DNA of 64,000 bases from Paenibacillus ferrarius (GTDB lineage Bacteria > Bacillota > Bacilli > Paenibacillales > NBRC-103111), in assembly GCF_002027705.1 (NCBI RefSeq), contig NZ_MBTG01000025.1, forward strand, positions 39,391 through 103,390, in the 5' to 3' direction. Made by a program: the position numbers and the translations under genes. The notes below the pieces were generated by a model. It was not told the origin of the DNA. It searched no databases and saw only the letters and a list, made by a program, of their open reading frames with translations. Shown in pieces: positions 6,638-14,545 of this stretch (positions are counted from its first letter, which is position 1; each line of letters begins with the position of its first letter).

Positions 6638-8683
6638 CTAATCCAGCACTTCGCTGTCAAAAATATGCGAACGCTCCAAATAGGTTCTCAGCCCCAGGAA
6701 AGACGCCCCGGTCCAGAAGGACGAGTCGCCGACGAGCTCAGCCGCATCATCACGCGCCTCTTCCATAACTTCGAAATCCGCCATCATGTCGGCGATGCGG
6801 AACTCCGGTAGCCCGCTTTGCTTGGTGCCGAAGAAGTCCCCCGGCCCGCGCAGCTCCAGGTCGCGGCGGGCGATTTCGAAGCCGTCCGTCGTCTCCGTCA
6901 TCGCCTTCATGCGCTCCTTGCCGACCTCGGTCTTCGGGTCGGCGATGAGCACGCAGAAGGACTGGTGCTCGCCGCGGCCAACCCGCCCGCGCAGCTGATG
7001 CAGCTGCGACAAGCCGAAGCGGTCGGCATCGTAGATAACCATCAGCGTGGCATTCGGCACGTCCACGCCAACTTCGATGACCGTGGTCGAGACGAGCGCC
7101 TCCACGGTCCCTTCTTTGAAAGCGCGCATGATCGCTTCCTTCTCCTGCGCACTCATCCGCCCGTGCAGCAGGCCGATCCGCATCTGCGGGAAATGCTGCT
7201 GCAGCTGAATGTGGACGTCGATCGCATTCTGCACGTCCAGCTTGTCCGACTCTTCGATGAGCGGACATATTACATATGCCTGCCGGCCTGCGGCCACCTC
7301 GCGCTGGATAAAGCCCAGTACGCGTTCCAGCATCGCATGCTGCACCGCGTAAGTCTTGATCGGCTTGCGCCCCTTCGGCAGCTCGCGCAGCGTCGACACA
7401 TCCATGTCGCCGAAGGCAGTAATCGCCAGCGTGCGCGGAATCGGCGTTGCCGTCATCGTCAGCACGTCGGGCTGCATCCCCTTGCGCCGCAGAATGCTGC
7501 GCTGGTTCACCCCGAAGCGGTGCTGCTCGTCCGTCACAACGAGGCCTAGCTGCCTGAAGTAGACATCCTCTTGGATGAGCGCATGGGTGCCCACAAGCAC
7601 GTCGATGAGCCCCATCTGCAAGGAGGCGAGCAGATCCCGCCGCTGGCGGTCGGTCGAGCTGCCGGTCAGCAGGGCCACCTGCATCCCGTAAGGCTCGAAC
7701 AAGCTGGTTAGCGAGCGCTTATGCTGCTCGGCCAAGATCTCCGTCGGCACCATCAGCGCGCCTTGGTAGCCGGCCTTCACGGTCGCGTAGAGGCCTATGG
7801 CGGCGACGATCGTCTTGCCCGCACCGACATCGCCCTGCAGCAGCCGGTTCATGCTGTAAGGCTCCTGCATGTCGTGCAGGAGCTCAGCGACGACCTTCTT
7901 CTGCGACTCCGTCAGCTGGAAGGGCAGCGCGCGCACGAAGGCGCGGACAGCAGGCAAGTCCACCTGCTGTTTAAGCCCGTCCGCCCGGCTGCGCGTCACG
8001 GCGCGGTAAGCCTGCAGCTTGAGCTGGAACAGGAACAGCTCCTCATAGACCATGCGCCTGCGCGCCTGCTTGCCTTCCTCCACGCCGCTCGGCGTGTGGA
8101 TGACCGCCAGCGCCTTGCTGCGCGGCATGAACCCGTACCTGCCGGTCAGGCTCTCCGGCAGCACTTCACTGATCATGGCGCTGTACTGCGTCAGCGCCTG
8201 CGCGATGACCTTGCGCATCCACTTCTGCGTAATCGAGCCTGCAACCGAATATACCGGCTGAATCGTGCCAGTATTCGAATCCCCTTGTCCGGGAAACTCC
8301 GAATCGGACACGCTCATTTGCCTGCGCCTCGCGTCCCATTTGCCGGTCAGAATAATCTCCTGCTGGGGCCGCAAGCGATCCTTCAAGAAATGGCGGTTAA
8401 ACCACACCGCCGTCAGCAAGAACTCATCGACCATCACCTTGCAGGATAGCCGGGACTTGCCGCTGTAGCGCTGCAGCACCGGCTCGCCGATGATTTCCCC
8501 CTTCACGGTGACGCGGTCGCCGTCCTTTACGCTCGCCAAATCGCGGACCGTATAATCCTCATACCGGAACGGCACATATTCCAGTAAATCCATAACCGTA
8601 AAAACGCCCATGGCGTTTAGCTCAAGTGCCTTTTGAGCGCCAACACCATGGACTTCGCGTACTGCAATTTGATTTAAATCCAT
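6638..8683 (-). CDS. recG: ATP-dependent DNA helicase RecG
   Basis: 681 aa, the usual length. It has an N-terminal wedge/OB domain (about 1-165), Walker A GDVGAGKT (284-291), the Walker B variant DEQH (385-388), TATPIPRTL, and QLRGRVGRG in motif VI, then the C-terminal TRG/wedge-contact region. RecG remodels stalled replication forks and branch-migrates Holliday junctions. It starts 4 bases after the DegV gene, so the two are co-transcribed. Much of its centre and 3' half is visibly more GC-rich than neighbouring genes. Confidence 0.97.
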   Translation of the reverse strand: MDLNQIAVREVHGVGAQKALELNAMGVFTVMDLLEYVPFRYEDYTVRDLASVKDGDRVTVKGEIIGEPVLQRYSGKSRLSCKVMVDEFLLTAVWFNRHFLKDRLRPQQEIILTGKWDARRRQMSVSDSEFPGQGDSNTGTIQPVYSVAGSITQKWMRKVIAQALTQYSAMISEVLPESLTGRYGFMPRSKALAVIHTPSGVEEGKQARRRMVYEELFLFQLKLQAYRAVTRSRADGLKQQVDLPAVRAFVRALPFQLTESQKKVVAELLHDMQEPYSMNRLLQGDVGAGKTIVAAIGLYATVKAGYQGALMVPTEILAEQHKRSLTSLFEPYGMQVALLTGSSTDRQRRDLLASLQMGLIDVLVGTHALIQEDVYFRQLGLVVTDEQHRFGVNQRSILRRKGMQPDVLTMTATPIPRTLAITAFGDMDVSTLRELPKGRKPIKTYAVQHAMLERVLGFIQREVAAGRQAYVICPLIEESDKLDVQNAIDVHIQLQQHFPQMRIGLLHGRMSAQEKEAIMRAFKEGTVEALVSTTVIEVGVDVPNATLMVIYDADRFGLSQLHQLRGRVGRGEHQSFCVLIADPKTEVGKERMKAMTETTDGFEIARRDLELRGPGDFFGTKQSGLPEFRIADMMADFEVMEEARDDAAELVGDSSFWTGASFLGLRTYLERSHIFDSEVLD

Positions 8684-8687
8684 ATCC

Positions 8688-9542
8688 TTATACCGTACTC
8701 ACGAAGGCTGCGATGGTGCCTGGGCCTGCATGCGCGCCAATCACTGGACCAAGCGTAATATAGTCCACGTGCTCCACAGCGAATTGCTGCATAATGGCTT
8801 CCCTCAACAGCTCCGCGCCTTCCCTATTGTTGGCATGAGCGATGTGCATACTGCGGATGCTGCGGCTCGGAATATCGGCAGCCAGCAGCTCCAGAATGCG
8901 GGCAATCGCTTTTTTGTGACCGCGCACCTTATCAATGGCCGCTACTTCACCCTCGCGATCCAAGGAAAGGATCGGCTTAATATTTAATAATGAACCAAAC
9001 AGTGCCGAGGCTTTGCCGATTCGGCCGCCTTTTTGCAGAAATTCCAGCGTATCCACAAGAAAATAAATGTAAAAGTTCTCTCTCATCGTTTGGACGAGCG
9101 CCAAAATTTCCGCTGCACTTTTCCCTGCTCTAGCGGCCCTTGCAGCAGCTACGACCAACGCGCCAATTCCATAGGAGGCAGAACGAGAATCAACCACATG
9201 CACTTTGGCTGCTTCATCCTCCAGCATCGTGGAAGCCAGCAAAGCGGACTGATACGTCCCGCTCAGCACAGAAGCCAGATGAATGGAGATGACCTCCGTA
9301 TCCGGCTCCTCCAGCAGGCTCTGATAAAGACTCAGAAATTCCGCAGGAGAAGGCTGTGACGTTCTAGGGAAATGGGAGGACGAAGTCAGCTTCGGATAAA
9401 AGGCCTCCGACTGCAGCGTTACCGCATCTAGATACTGTTCATCGCCAAAATGAATCTTGAGCGGCACCATCTCGATGTTCAGCTCTTGCCTGAGTGCCAA
9501 AGGGATGTCGGCCGTACTGTCCGTTACGATACGAATTGTCAA
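8688..9542 (-). CDS. DegV family fatty-acid-binding protein (FakB-like)
   Basis: 284 aa. TDSTADIP at the N-terminus, TSQPSPAEF (residues about 61-69), HLASVLSGTYQSA and GGRIGKASA are DegV signatures. Family members bind a fatty acid and present it to the kinase FakA for phosphorylation. The FakA-like gene lies directly upstream on the same strand, which supports a FakA-FakB unit for incorporation of exogenous fatty acids. Confidence 0.88.
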   Translation of the reverse strand: MTIRIVTDSTADIPLALRQELNIEMVPLKIHFGDEQYLDAVTLQSEAFYPKLTSSSHFPRTSQPSPAEFLSLYQSLLEEPDTEVISIHLASVLSGTYQSALLASTMLEDEAAKVHVVDSRSASYGIGALVVAAARAARAGKSAAEILALVQTMRENFYIYFLVDTLEFLQKGGRIGKASALFGSLLNIKPILSLDREGEVAAIDKVRGHKKAIARILELLAADIPSRSIRSMHIAHANNREGAELLREAIMQQFAVEHVDYITLGPVIGAHAGPGTIAAFVSTV

Positions 9543-9589
9543 CAGGATTCACTCCATTTCATGCAATCATCCATTGCGGGTGCGATCGT

Positions 9590-11332
9590 TTATTCAACAG
9601 AGAACAGGTACGCATACAAAGGCTGTCCACCTGGATGAAGCTCGACTTCCATTTCCGGGTACATGGCCTGGATGAACGCTTCGAGTTCCTCGGTTTCTTC
9701 CTCCTTGGCATCTTCTCCCGTGAGGATAGTAACGATTTCGCTGCCTTCTTCAATCATGGCTTCCAGCAGCTTTTTGCAAGCGTCCATCAGACTTGGCTGG
9801 GACGACACAATGCGGCCATCTTGAATGCCGATGAAATGCCCCTGCTTAATCTCAATGCCGTCCATGCTCGTATCGCGCACGGCATACGTAACTTGGCCCG
9901 ATTTGACACGCCCCAGCGACTCGTTCATCGCTTCTGTATTCGTATCCGCATCCGCCTTCTCTTGGAAAGCCAGAATCGCGGCAAGGCCTTGCGGAATCGA
10001 TTTCGAAGGGATTACAATGAGTGCCTTGTTATCCACCAAATCGACAGCCTGCTGAGCCGCCAATATAATATTCGAATTGTTCGGCAGCACATAGATGGTT
10101 TGCGCATCAATGCTGTTGACGGCATTCACGATATCTTCCGTGCTCGGATTCATCGTCTGTCCGCCGGACAGAACAACATCAACCCCTACACTGGATAAAA
10201 TGTCGGTAATCCCATCCCCCAGAGCAACCGCAACAAAACCATAGGCTTTACCTGGTGCTGCCAGTCCTGTCGTTTCCGCAGCAAACGAATGAGGCGCCTC
10301 ATATCCGCCTGCCATGTCTTCCAATATATGTGAATGCTGATCGCGCATATTTTCAATTTTGATACGACTAAGTGCCCCGTAATTCATCGCTTGGTTCATC
10401 ACTTCACCTGGATATTCCGCGTGAATATGCACCTTCACCAATTCCTCGTCGGCGACAACTAGCAGAGAATCCCCCAGCTTGCTCAGTTGATCACGGAATG
10501 TGATTTCATTGAAAGTCAGCCCCTTGACCTTGCCGGGCACAATCGTCAGCATAAACTCCGTGCAATAGCCGAATTCAATGTCTTCCGTAGCCAAATGTGC
10601 TTGAGCCGGCAAATGCGCGTGCACTTCTTTGGCCAAATTCATGCCCGGAACAAGGGAAACAGCGTCCAATCGCGTATCCATCGTTGCATAGTCATCTTCT
10701 TCACGAACCAGACCGCCGCTCAGCGACGCCACAAAGCCTTCATAGACGCAGACCAGTCCTTGACCCCCTGCATCCACCACACCAACTTGCTTAAGCACAG
10801 CAAGCTGCTCAGGCGTTCTGGCGAGGGCTTCCTTCGCTTTGCTCAGAACCTCCTGCATCAGATCCAACAAATCGTTGCCGCGCCGATACTGCACCGCGTG
10901 CTTGGCTGCTTCTTTGGATACGGTCAAAATCGTGCCTTCTACAGGCTTCACAACAGCTTTGTAGGCTGTTTCTACACCTTGCTGCAGCGCCGCTGCAAAT
11001 TGCTGTACATTTACATGCTCAAGATCGTGCACATGCTTCGCGAAGCCGCGAAACAACTGTGACAAAATAACCCCTGAGTTGCCTCTGGCGCCCATCAGTA
11101 ACCCTTTGGACAATGCATCAGCTGCTTTCCCAATATGAGAGGATGGCTTCTTCTTCAGTTCCTCACAGCCTGCCGTGAGAGTTAAATTCATGTTGGTGCC
11201 GGTATCTCCATCGGGTACAGGGAAAACGTTCAATCCATTAACCTTGTCTACATTTCGGCGAAGGTTATCCGCACCCGCCAAGACCATGGCAGTGAAGTCA
11301 TTTCCATTTATTGAAATAAAGCGCTTACTCAA
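9590..11332 (-). CDS. fakA: DAK2-domain fatty acid kinase FakA (YloV)
   Basis: 580 aa. The N-terminal DhaL/DAK2 nucleotide domain contains NVFPVPDGDTGTNM and GARGNSGVILSQ; the middle part carries conserved cysteines (FGYCTEFML); the C-terminal half resembles DegV-like folds (PNNSNIILAAQQA). Length and order match YloV/FakA. It phosphorylates fatty acids bound to FakB proteins. It follows yloU with a 28-base gap, as in Bacillus, and precedes a FakB-like gene. Confidence 0.9.
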   Translation of the reverse strand: MSKRFISINGNDFTAMVLAGADNLRRNVDKVNGLNVFPVPDGDTGTNMNLTLTAGCEELKKKPSSHIGKAADALSKGLLMGARGNSGVILSQLFRGFAKHVHDLEHVNVQQFAAALQQGVETAYKAVVKPVEGTILTVSKEAAKHAVQYRRGNDLLDLMQEVLSKAKEALARTPEQLAVLKQVGVVDAGGQGLVCVYEGFVASLSGGLVREEDDYATMDTRLDAVSLVPGMNLAKEVHAHLPAQAHLATEDIEFGYCTEFMLTIVPGKVKGLTFNEITFRDQLSKLGDSLLVVADEELVKVHIHAEYPGEVMNQAMNYGALSRIKIENMRDQHSHILEDMAGGYEAPHSFAAETTGLAAPGKAYGFVAVALGDGITDILSSVGVDVVLSGGQTMNPSTEDIVNAVNSIDAQTIYVLPNNSNIILAAQQAVDLVDNKALIVIPSKSIPQGLAAILAFQEKADADTNTEAMNESLGRVKSGQVTYAVRDTSMDGIEIKQGHFIGIQDGRIVSSQPSLMDACKKLLEAMIEEGSEIVTILTGEDAKEEETEELEAFIQAMYPEMEVELHPGGQPLYAYLFSVE

Positions 11333-11360
11333 AGTGATTCCCCTTCCTGGTTACGGGCTT

Positions 11361-11723
11361 TTATTTAGCTACTCGAACGCCTTGAACAAAAATGTTCACA
11401 TCGTCCACCTGAAGCCCTACGACTTCATTCAAAATATATTTAACTTTCGTTTGGACGTTGCCTGCAACTACGGATATTTTGGTTCCATAGCTGACAATAA
11501 TATAAAGATCAATTTCGAGTCGCCCGTTCTCACGACGAACTTCGACACCGCGGCTTAAATTGTCCCGGCCCAGCAGCTCTGCTATCCCGTCTTTCAATTG
11601 CTTTCTCGTTGCCATACCAACAAGTCCATAACAATCTAACGCAGCGGAACCCGCCAGAGTTGAAATCACTTCATTGGTTATGTACACTTTTCCATACTCG
11701 GTTGTGAGTTCAATTGGCATCAT
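11361..11723 (-). CDS. yloU: Asp23/Gls24 family protein YloU
   Basis: 120 aa. TEYGKVYITNEVISTLAG at the start, GRLEIDLYIIVSYG and VNIFVQGVRV near the end are typical of the Asp23 family (alkaline-shock/envelope-stress protein). The gene order yloU-yloV opposite rpmB is the standard Bacillales arrangement. The exact role of YloU is not known. Confidence 0.9.
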   Translation of the reverse strand: MMPIELTTEYGKVYITNEVISTLAGSAALDCYGLVGMATRKQLKDGIAELLGRDNLSRGVEVRRENGRLEIDLYIIVSYGTKISVVAGNVQTKVKYILNEVVGLQVDDVNIFVQGVRVAK

Positions 11724-11842
11724 CTAAACAACTCCTTCAAATTTCCCTTCAGAAAACTACCTATGTAAGCATTCCCATTCCCGCTCTGCCTGACAAATCT
11801 GCCGCAAACTAAACACTTGGAATGTGGAGTAATCTTCATTGT

Positions 11843-11872
11843 ACTATAACATACTAAATAAATAAACGGCAA
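11843..11872 (-). promoter_or_regulatory. Putative sigma-A promoter of the yloU-fakA operon
   Basis: On the minus strand, TTGCCG (complement of 11867-11872), an 18-base spacer and TATAGT (complement of 11843-11848), about 120 bases before the yloU start. Confidence 0.5.
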
Positions 11873-11888
11873 AAAAGCAGGTAATTCG

Positions 11889-11918
11889 TTGACTAGGCTC
11901 CTTTTGCTATGATATTAT
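11889..11918 (+). promoter_or_regulatory. Putative sigma-A promoter of rpmB
   Basis: TTGACT (11889-11894), an 18-base spacer ending in TGA, and TATTAT (11913-11918). It leaves a leader of about 125 bases before rpmB. It is divergent from the yloU promoter, with about 17 bases between the -35 elements. Confidence 0.65.
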
Positions 11919-12048
11919 GTCTAAGTGTGTTTTTGCTGGTTATAACATGAATCGCAAGAAGCAATGTCTAAATTTGAGGAAAGCTGTCATGTCAAGCTTA
12001 GGCTTGCCACCCAGGCTGCTTTGTATACTGCCGAAGGAGGTGTCAAAC

Positions 12049-12237
12049 ATGTCCCGCAAATGTTTCATTACAGGTAAAAGTCCAAGTTCAGGTAATCACG
12101 TGTCCCACGCTAACAATAAAAACAAGCGTACTTGGGGAGTTAACGTTCAAAAGGTTCGCATCCTCGTTGATGGTAAACCAAAACGGGTTTACGTAAGTAC
12201 TCGTGCGTTGAAATCCGGTAAAGTGGCTCGCGTTTAA
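12049..12237 (+). CDS. rpmB: 50S ribosomal protein L28
   Basis: 62 aa (MSRKCFITGKSPSSGNHVSH...), start ATG behind AAGGAGG; a longer in-frame reading from 11917 is not supported. NNKNKRTWGVN and RVYVSTRALKSGKV are L28 signatures. It is the only plus-strand gene in the first housekeeping block. Confidence 0.95.
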   Translation: MSRKCFITGKSPSSGNHVSHANNKNKRTWGVNVQKVRILVDGKPKRVYVSTRALKSGKVARV

Positions 12238-12275
12238 TTGCAGCTTCTGATACTTACACTTTCGATGTAAAAGAC

Positions 12276-12303
12276 AAAAAGCACCTTATCGGTGCTTTTT
12301 TTG
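12276..12303 (+). terminator. rpmB terminator
   Basis: AAAAAGCACC / GGTGCTTTTT stem with a 5-base loop and a T7 run. Confidence 0.85.
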
Positions 12304-12335
12304 CTTTTCTGGGGAGATAGCTAACTATGTGCTTC

Positions 12336-12416
12336 CTAGTTTTTGCTGAACGTATTAAGCACGGCCTTCACGAATCCACCCAAAAATCTTGGTAGCTTGA
12401 TTGTGTAGAACTTCAT
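12336..12416 (-). CDS. spoVM: Stage V sporulation protein M
   Basis: 26 aa: MKFYTIKLPRFLGGFVKAVL followed by NTFSKN. It is nearly the same as the B. subtilis amphipathic peptide SpoVM (IKLP and FLGG conserved, including the Pro at position 9). A strong GGAGGGG site lies upstream. The peptide recognises the convex forespore membrane, anchors SpoIVA and inhibits FtsH. The location between rpmB and rpe matches Bacillales synteny. Confidence 0.95.
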   Translation of the reverse strand: MKFYTIKLPRFLGGFVKAVLNTFSKN

Positions 12417-12434
12417 TCTCTACCCCTCCTTAGA

Positions 12435-12545
12435 GTTTTCGTCAGAAAACTGACTTGGTGAGCATTTGGCTAAGCGTTTTCGTCAGAAAACTGACTTCGT
12501 GAGCATGGAACTTGCTTTTTTCGAAAGAAAGCTACCTCGTAAGCT
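12435..12545 (+). repeat. Short dispersed repeat, two close and one degenerate copy
   Basis: GTTTTCGTCAGAAAACTGAC plus TTGGTGAGCA at 12435-12464 recurs at 12476-12505 with one change; a diverged copy lies at about 12515-12545, and a related piece (CAGAAAACTACCTATGTAAGCA) at about 11750-11771. Each unit can fold as GTTTTC/GAAAAC or as GTCAG/CTGAC, two mutually exclusive hairpins. The rest of the gap (12417-12700) carries only the terminator of the next gene. Confidence 0.6.
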
Positions 12546-12650
12546 ACACTGTTTGCATAACTGCTCCTTAGCATCGTTACAACAGTATATGCCAGGGTCG
12601 CAAAAAAGTACCCTCTATTTTACTTTCTCCCGTAAATTCGCTTCCAGAAA

Positions 12651-12688
12651 GCAAAAAAAGCTACAAGAGCGCTTCACTCTTGTAACTA
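12651..12688 (-). terminator. Terminator of the small membrane protein gene
   Basis: On the minus strand, TTACAAGAG / CTCTTGTAG stem followed by CTTTTTTTG. Confidence 0.8.
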
Positions 12689-12699
12689 TATGTATGCAG

Positions 12700-12945
12700 C
12701 TACGATGGCGTTATGCCCAGCTGCGTATAAAGTGCAACACCTAAACTGAAAATAAAATATAAAAGAATCGTCAACACAATGAACCATACACGAAAGCTAA
12801 TTTGCTCGAACTGGCGAAAGAAACGTATCCCCACATACAAGGTGCCAAGTGAAAAAATGTACTTTGTCACGCCTTGTATATTCGAAAAGCAAGTTAACAA
12901 AATGCCGCAAAGCACACTGTACATGATCAACCAGAGAAATCTCAT
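12700..12945 (-). CDS. Small membrane protein of unknown function
   Basis: 81 aa with three hydrophobic helices (about 2-20, 27-43, 53-75) and a basic loop (RFFRQFEQISFR). It begins 14 bases after rpe and ends in a strong terminator, so it closes this operon. No family is recognised. Confidence 0.65.
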   Translation of the reverse strand: MRFLWLIMYSVLCGILLTCFSNIQGVTKYIFSLGTLYVGIRFFRQFEQISFRVWFIVLTILLYFIFSLGVALYTQLGITPS

Positions 12946-12959
12946 CGTCCCGCTCCCCT

Positions 12960-13610
12960 CTACCCGCGAATTCGACGGATAGCCTCAGCACGATCTGACT
13001 GCCCGAATACCGCATTGCCAGCGACCAGCACATCCGCCCCGGCCTCTGCCACCTGGCGAGCCGTAACTTCATTGATCCCGCCGTCCACTTCGATATGCAG
13101 CCCGCTTAACCCCTTGGCATTCGCCTGCTCACGCAAGGCCCGAATTTTGTTCAGCATGCCCGGAATGAAAGCTTGACCGCCGAAGCCGGGATTCACCGTC
13201 ATAATCAGAACAAGATCCAACTGCTCATCCAGCACATGCTCAATGAGTGAAATCGGTGTTGCAGGATTAAGCACAACCCCAGCTTTCACGCCGCTTTGCT
13301 TAATAAGATGCAGCGTCCGATGCAGATGCGTACAAGCTTCTACATGAACGGAGATCAAATCAGCGCCCGCCTTGACGAAATCCGGGATATAGCGATCCGG
13401 CTGCTCAATCATCAAATGCACGTCAAGCGGCAGCTTCGTCACCGGACGTATCGCTTCAACAACCAACGGGCCGATTGTAATATTCGGCACGAAATGGCCG
13501 TCCATGACATCGACGTGAATCCAATCTGCTCCGCCAAGCTCCGCTTCTTTAATTTCTTCCCCAAGTCTAGCGAAATTAGCTGATAAAATAGAAGGTGCTA
13601 CATATACCAT
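12960..13610 (-). CDS. rpe: Ribulose-phosphate 3-epimerase
   Basis: 216 aa TIM barrel. APSILSAN, HVDVMDGHFVPNITIG (catalytic Asp and His), DVHLMI, VNPGFGGQ and EVDGGI are the diagnostic motifs. It interconverts ribulose-5-P and xylulose-5-P in the pentose phosphate pathway. It follows rsgA by 5 bases, as in Bacillus. Confidence 0.97.
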   Translation of the reverse strand: MVYVAPSILSANFARLGEEIKEAELGGADWIHVDVMDGHFVPNITIGPLVVEAIRPVTKLPLDVHLMIEQPDRYIPDFVKAGADLISVHVEACTHLHRTLHLIKQSGVKAGVVLNPATPISLIEHVLDEQLDLVLIMTVNPGFGGQAFIPGMLNKIRALREQANAKGLSGLHIEVDGGINEVTARQVAEAGADVLVAGNAVFGQSDRAEAIRRIRG

Positions 13611-13615
13611 CCGTT

Positions 13616-14545
13616 CTAATACCTCCTCTTCCGATCCTTGATTTCTGCCAAAAATAATAAGTAATGATCATAGCGAGAAGCCGCAATTGTCCCATCGGCT
13701 ACGCAATCACGAACCTTGCAATCAGGCTCATGCAAATGCAGGCAGCCTCTGAAGCGACAGCCTTCCGCTATCGCGGCGAATTCCCTGAAGCAGTCGCCAA
13801 GCCCTTCCGCTTCCACTTCCATGAAATCCAGTTGGCTGAAGCCCGGCGTATCTGCGACGAGCCCCCCGTTCGTTAGAGGCATCAGTTCCACATGTCTTGT
13901 CGTGTGTTTCCCTCGCCCCAGCCGTTGAGAAATGGCATTCGTCTCCAAATTCAGACCGCTGATCATTTCATTCAACAACGAAGACTTGCCTACGCCCGAC
14001 TGCCCGGCGAATACGCTGACCGTGCCATCCAAATGCTGGAGGATCGACTCCACGCCCTCATGCAGCTTCGAGCTCGTTTTTTGTATTGTGTATCCAATGC
14101 CCTCATACAGCTTGGTAATCCGTTCTAACTCCGCAACCGTCATGTCCTTGGCTCCGGAAGCGTCGCTGTCTGCTGTCAATAAATCGCTTTTGGTGAAGCA
14201 GAGGAGCACGTCAATGCCGGTATTCTCAATATGAACGAGAAACTTGTCCAGCAATTGCAAATTCAAGACCGGCTCTGTGACCGAAAAGACCAGCACAACG
14301 AGATTCACATTAGCGATCGGAGGGCGAATCAATTCCGAAGTTCGAGGAAGGATCTCCGTGACGGTGCCTTCCCCATTCTCGGTCTCTTCGTACATTACAC
14401 GATCCCCTACGAGAGGGGTAATATTTCTATTTTTGAAAACCCCCCGGCCGCGGCAAGTAATCGTATTCGCCGCAGCCAGCTCCGCCCCTTCGGGCAGTAC
14501 ATAGTAGTAACCGCTCAATGCTTTCGTAATCGTTCCTTGCGGCAT
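13616..14545 (-). CDS. rsgA: Ribosome small-subunit-dependent GTPase RsgA
   Basis: 309 aa with the circularly permuted G-domain order: OB fold (1-70), FTKSD (G4, about 117-121), GQSGVGKSSLLN (G1, 181-192), DTPGFSQLD (G3), then a zinc knuckle (CRFRGCLHLHEPDC). It acts in 30S subunit maturation. Its start overlaps the prkC stop (TAATG), so translation is coupled. Confidence 0.96.
   Translation of the reverse strand: MPQGTITKALSGYYYVLPEGAELAAANTITCRGRGVFKNRNITPLVGDRVMYEETENGEGTVTEILPRTSELIRPPIANVNLVVLVFSVTEPVLNLQLLDKFLVHIENTGIDVLLCFTKSDLLTADSDASGAKDMTVAELERITKLYEGIGYTIQKTSSKLHEGVESILQHLDGTVSVFAGQSGVGKSSLLNEMISGLNLETNAISQRLGRGKHTTRHVELMPLTNGGLVADTPGFSQLDFMEVEAEGLGDCFREFAAIAEGCRFRGCLHLHEPDCKVRDCVADGTIAASRYDHYLLFLAEIKDRKRRY

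Noticed and set aside
6750..7549. Long ORFs in other frames of recG
   Set aside because: Shadows caused by high GC; recG itself is certain.
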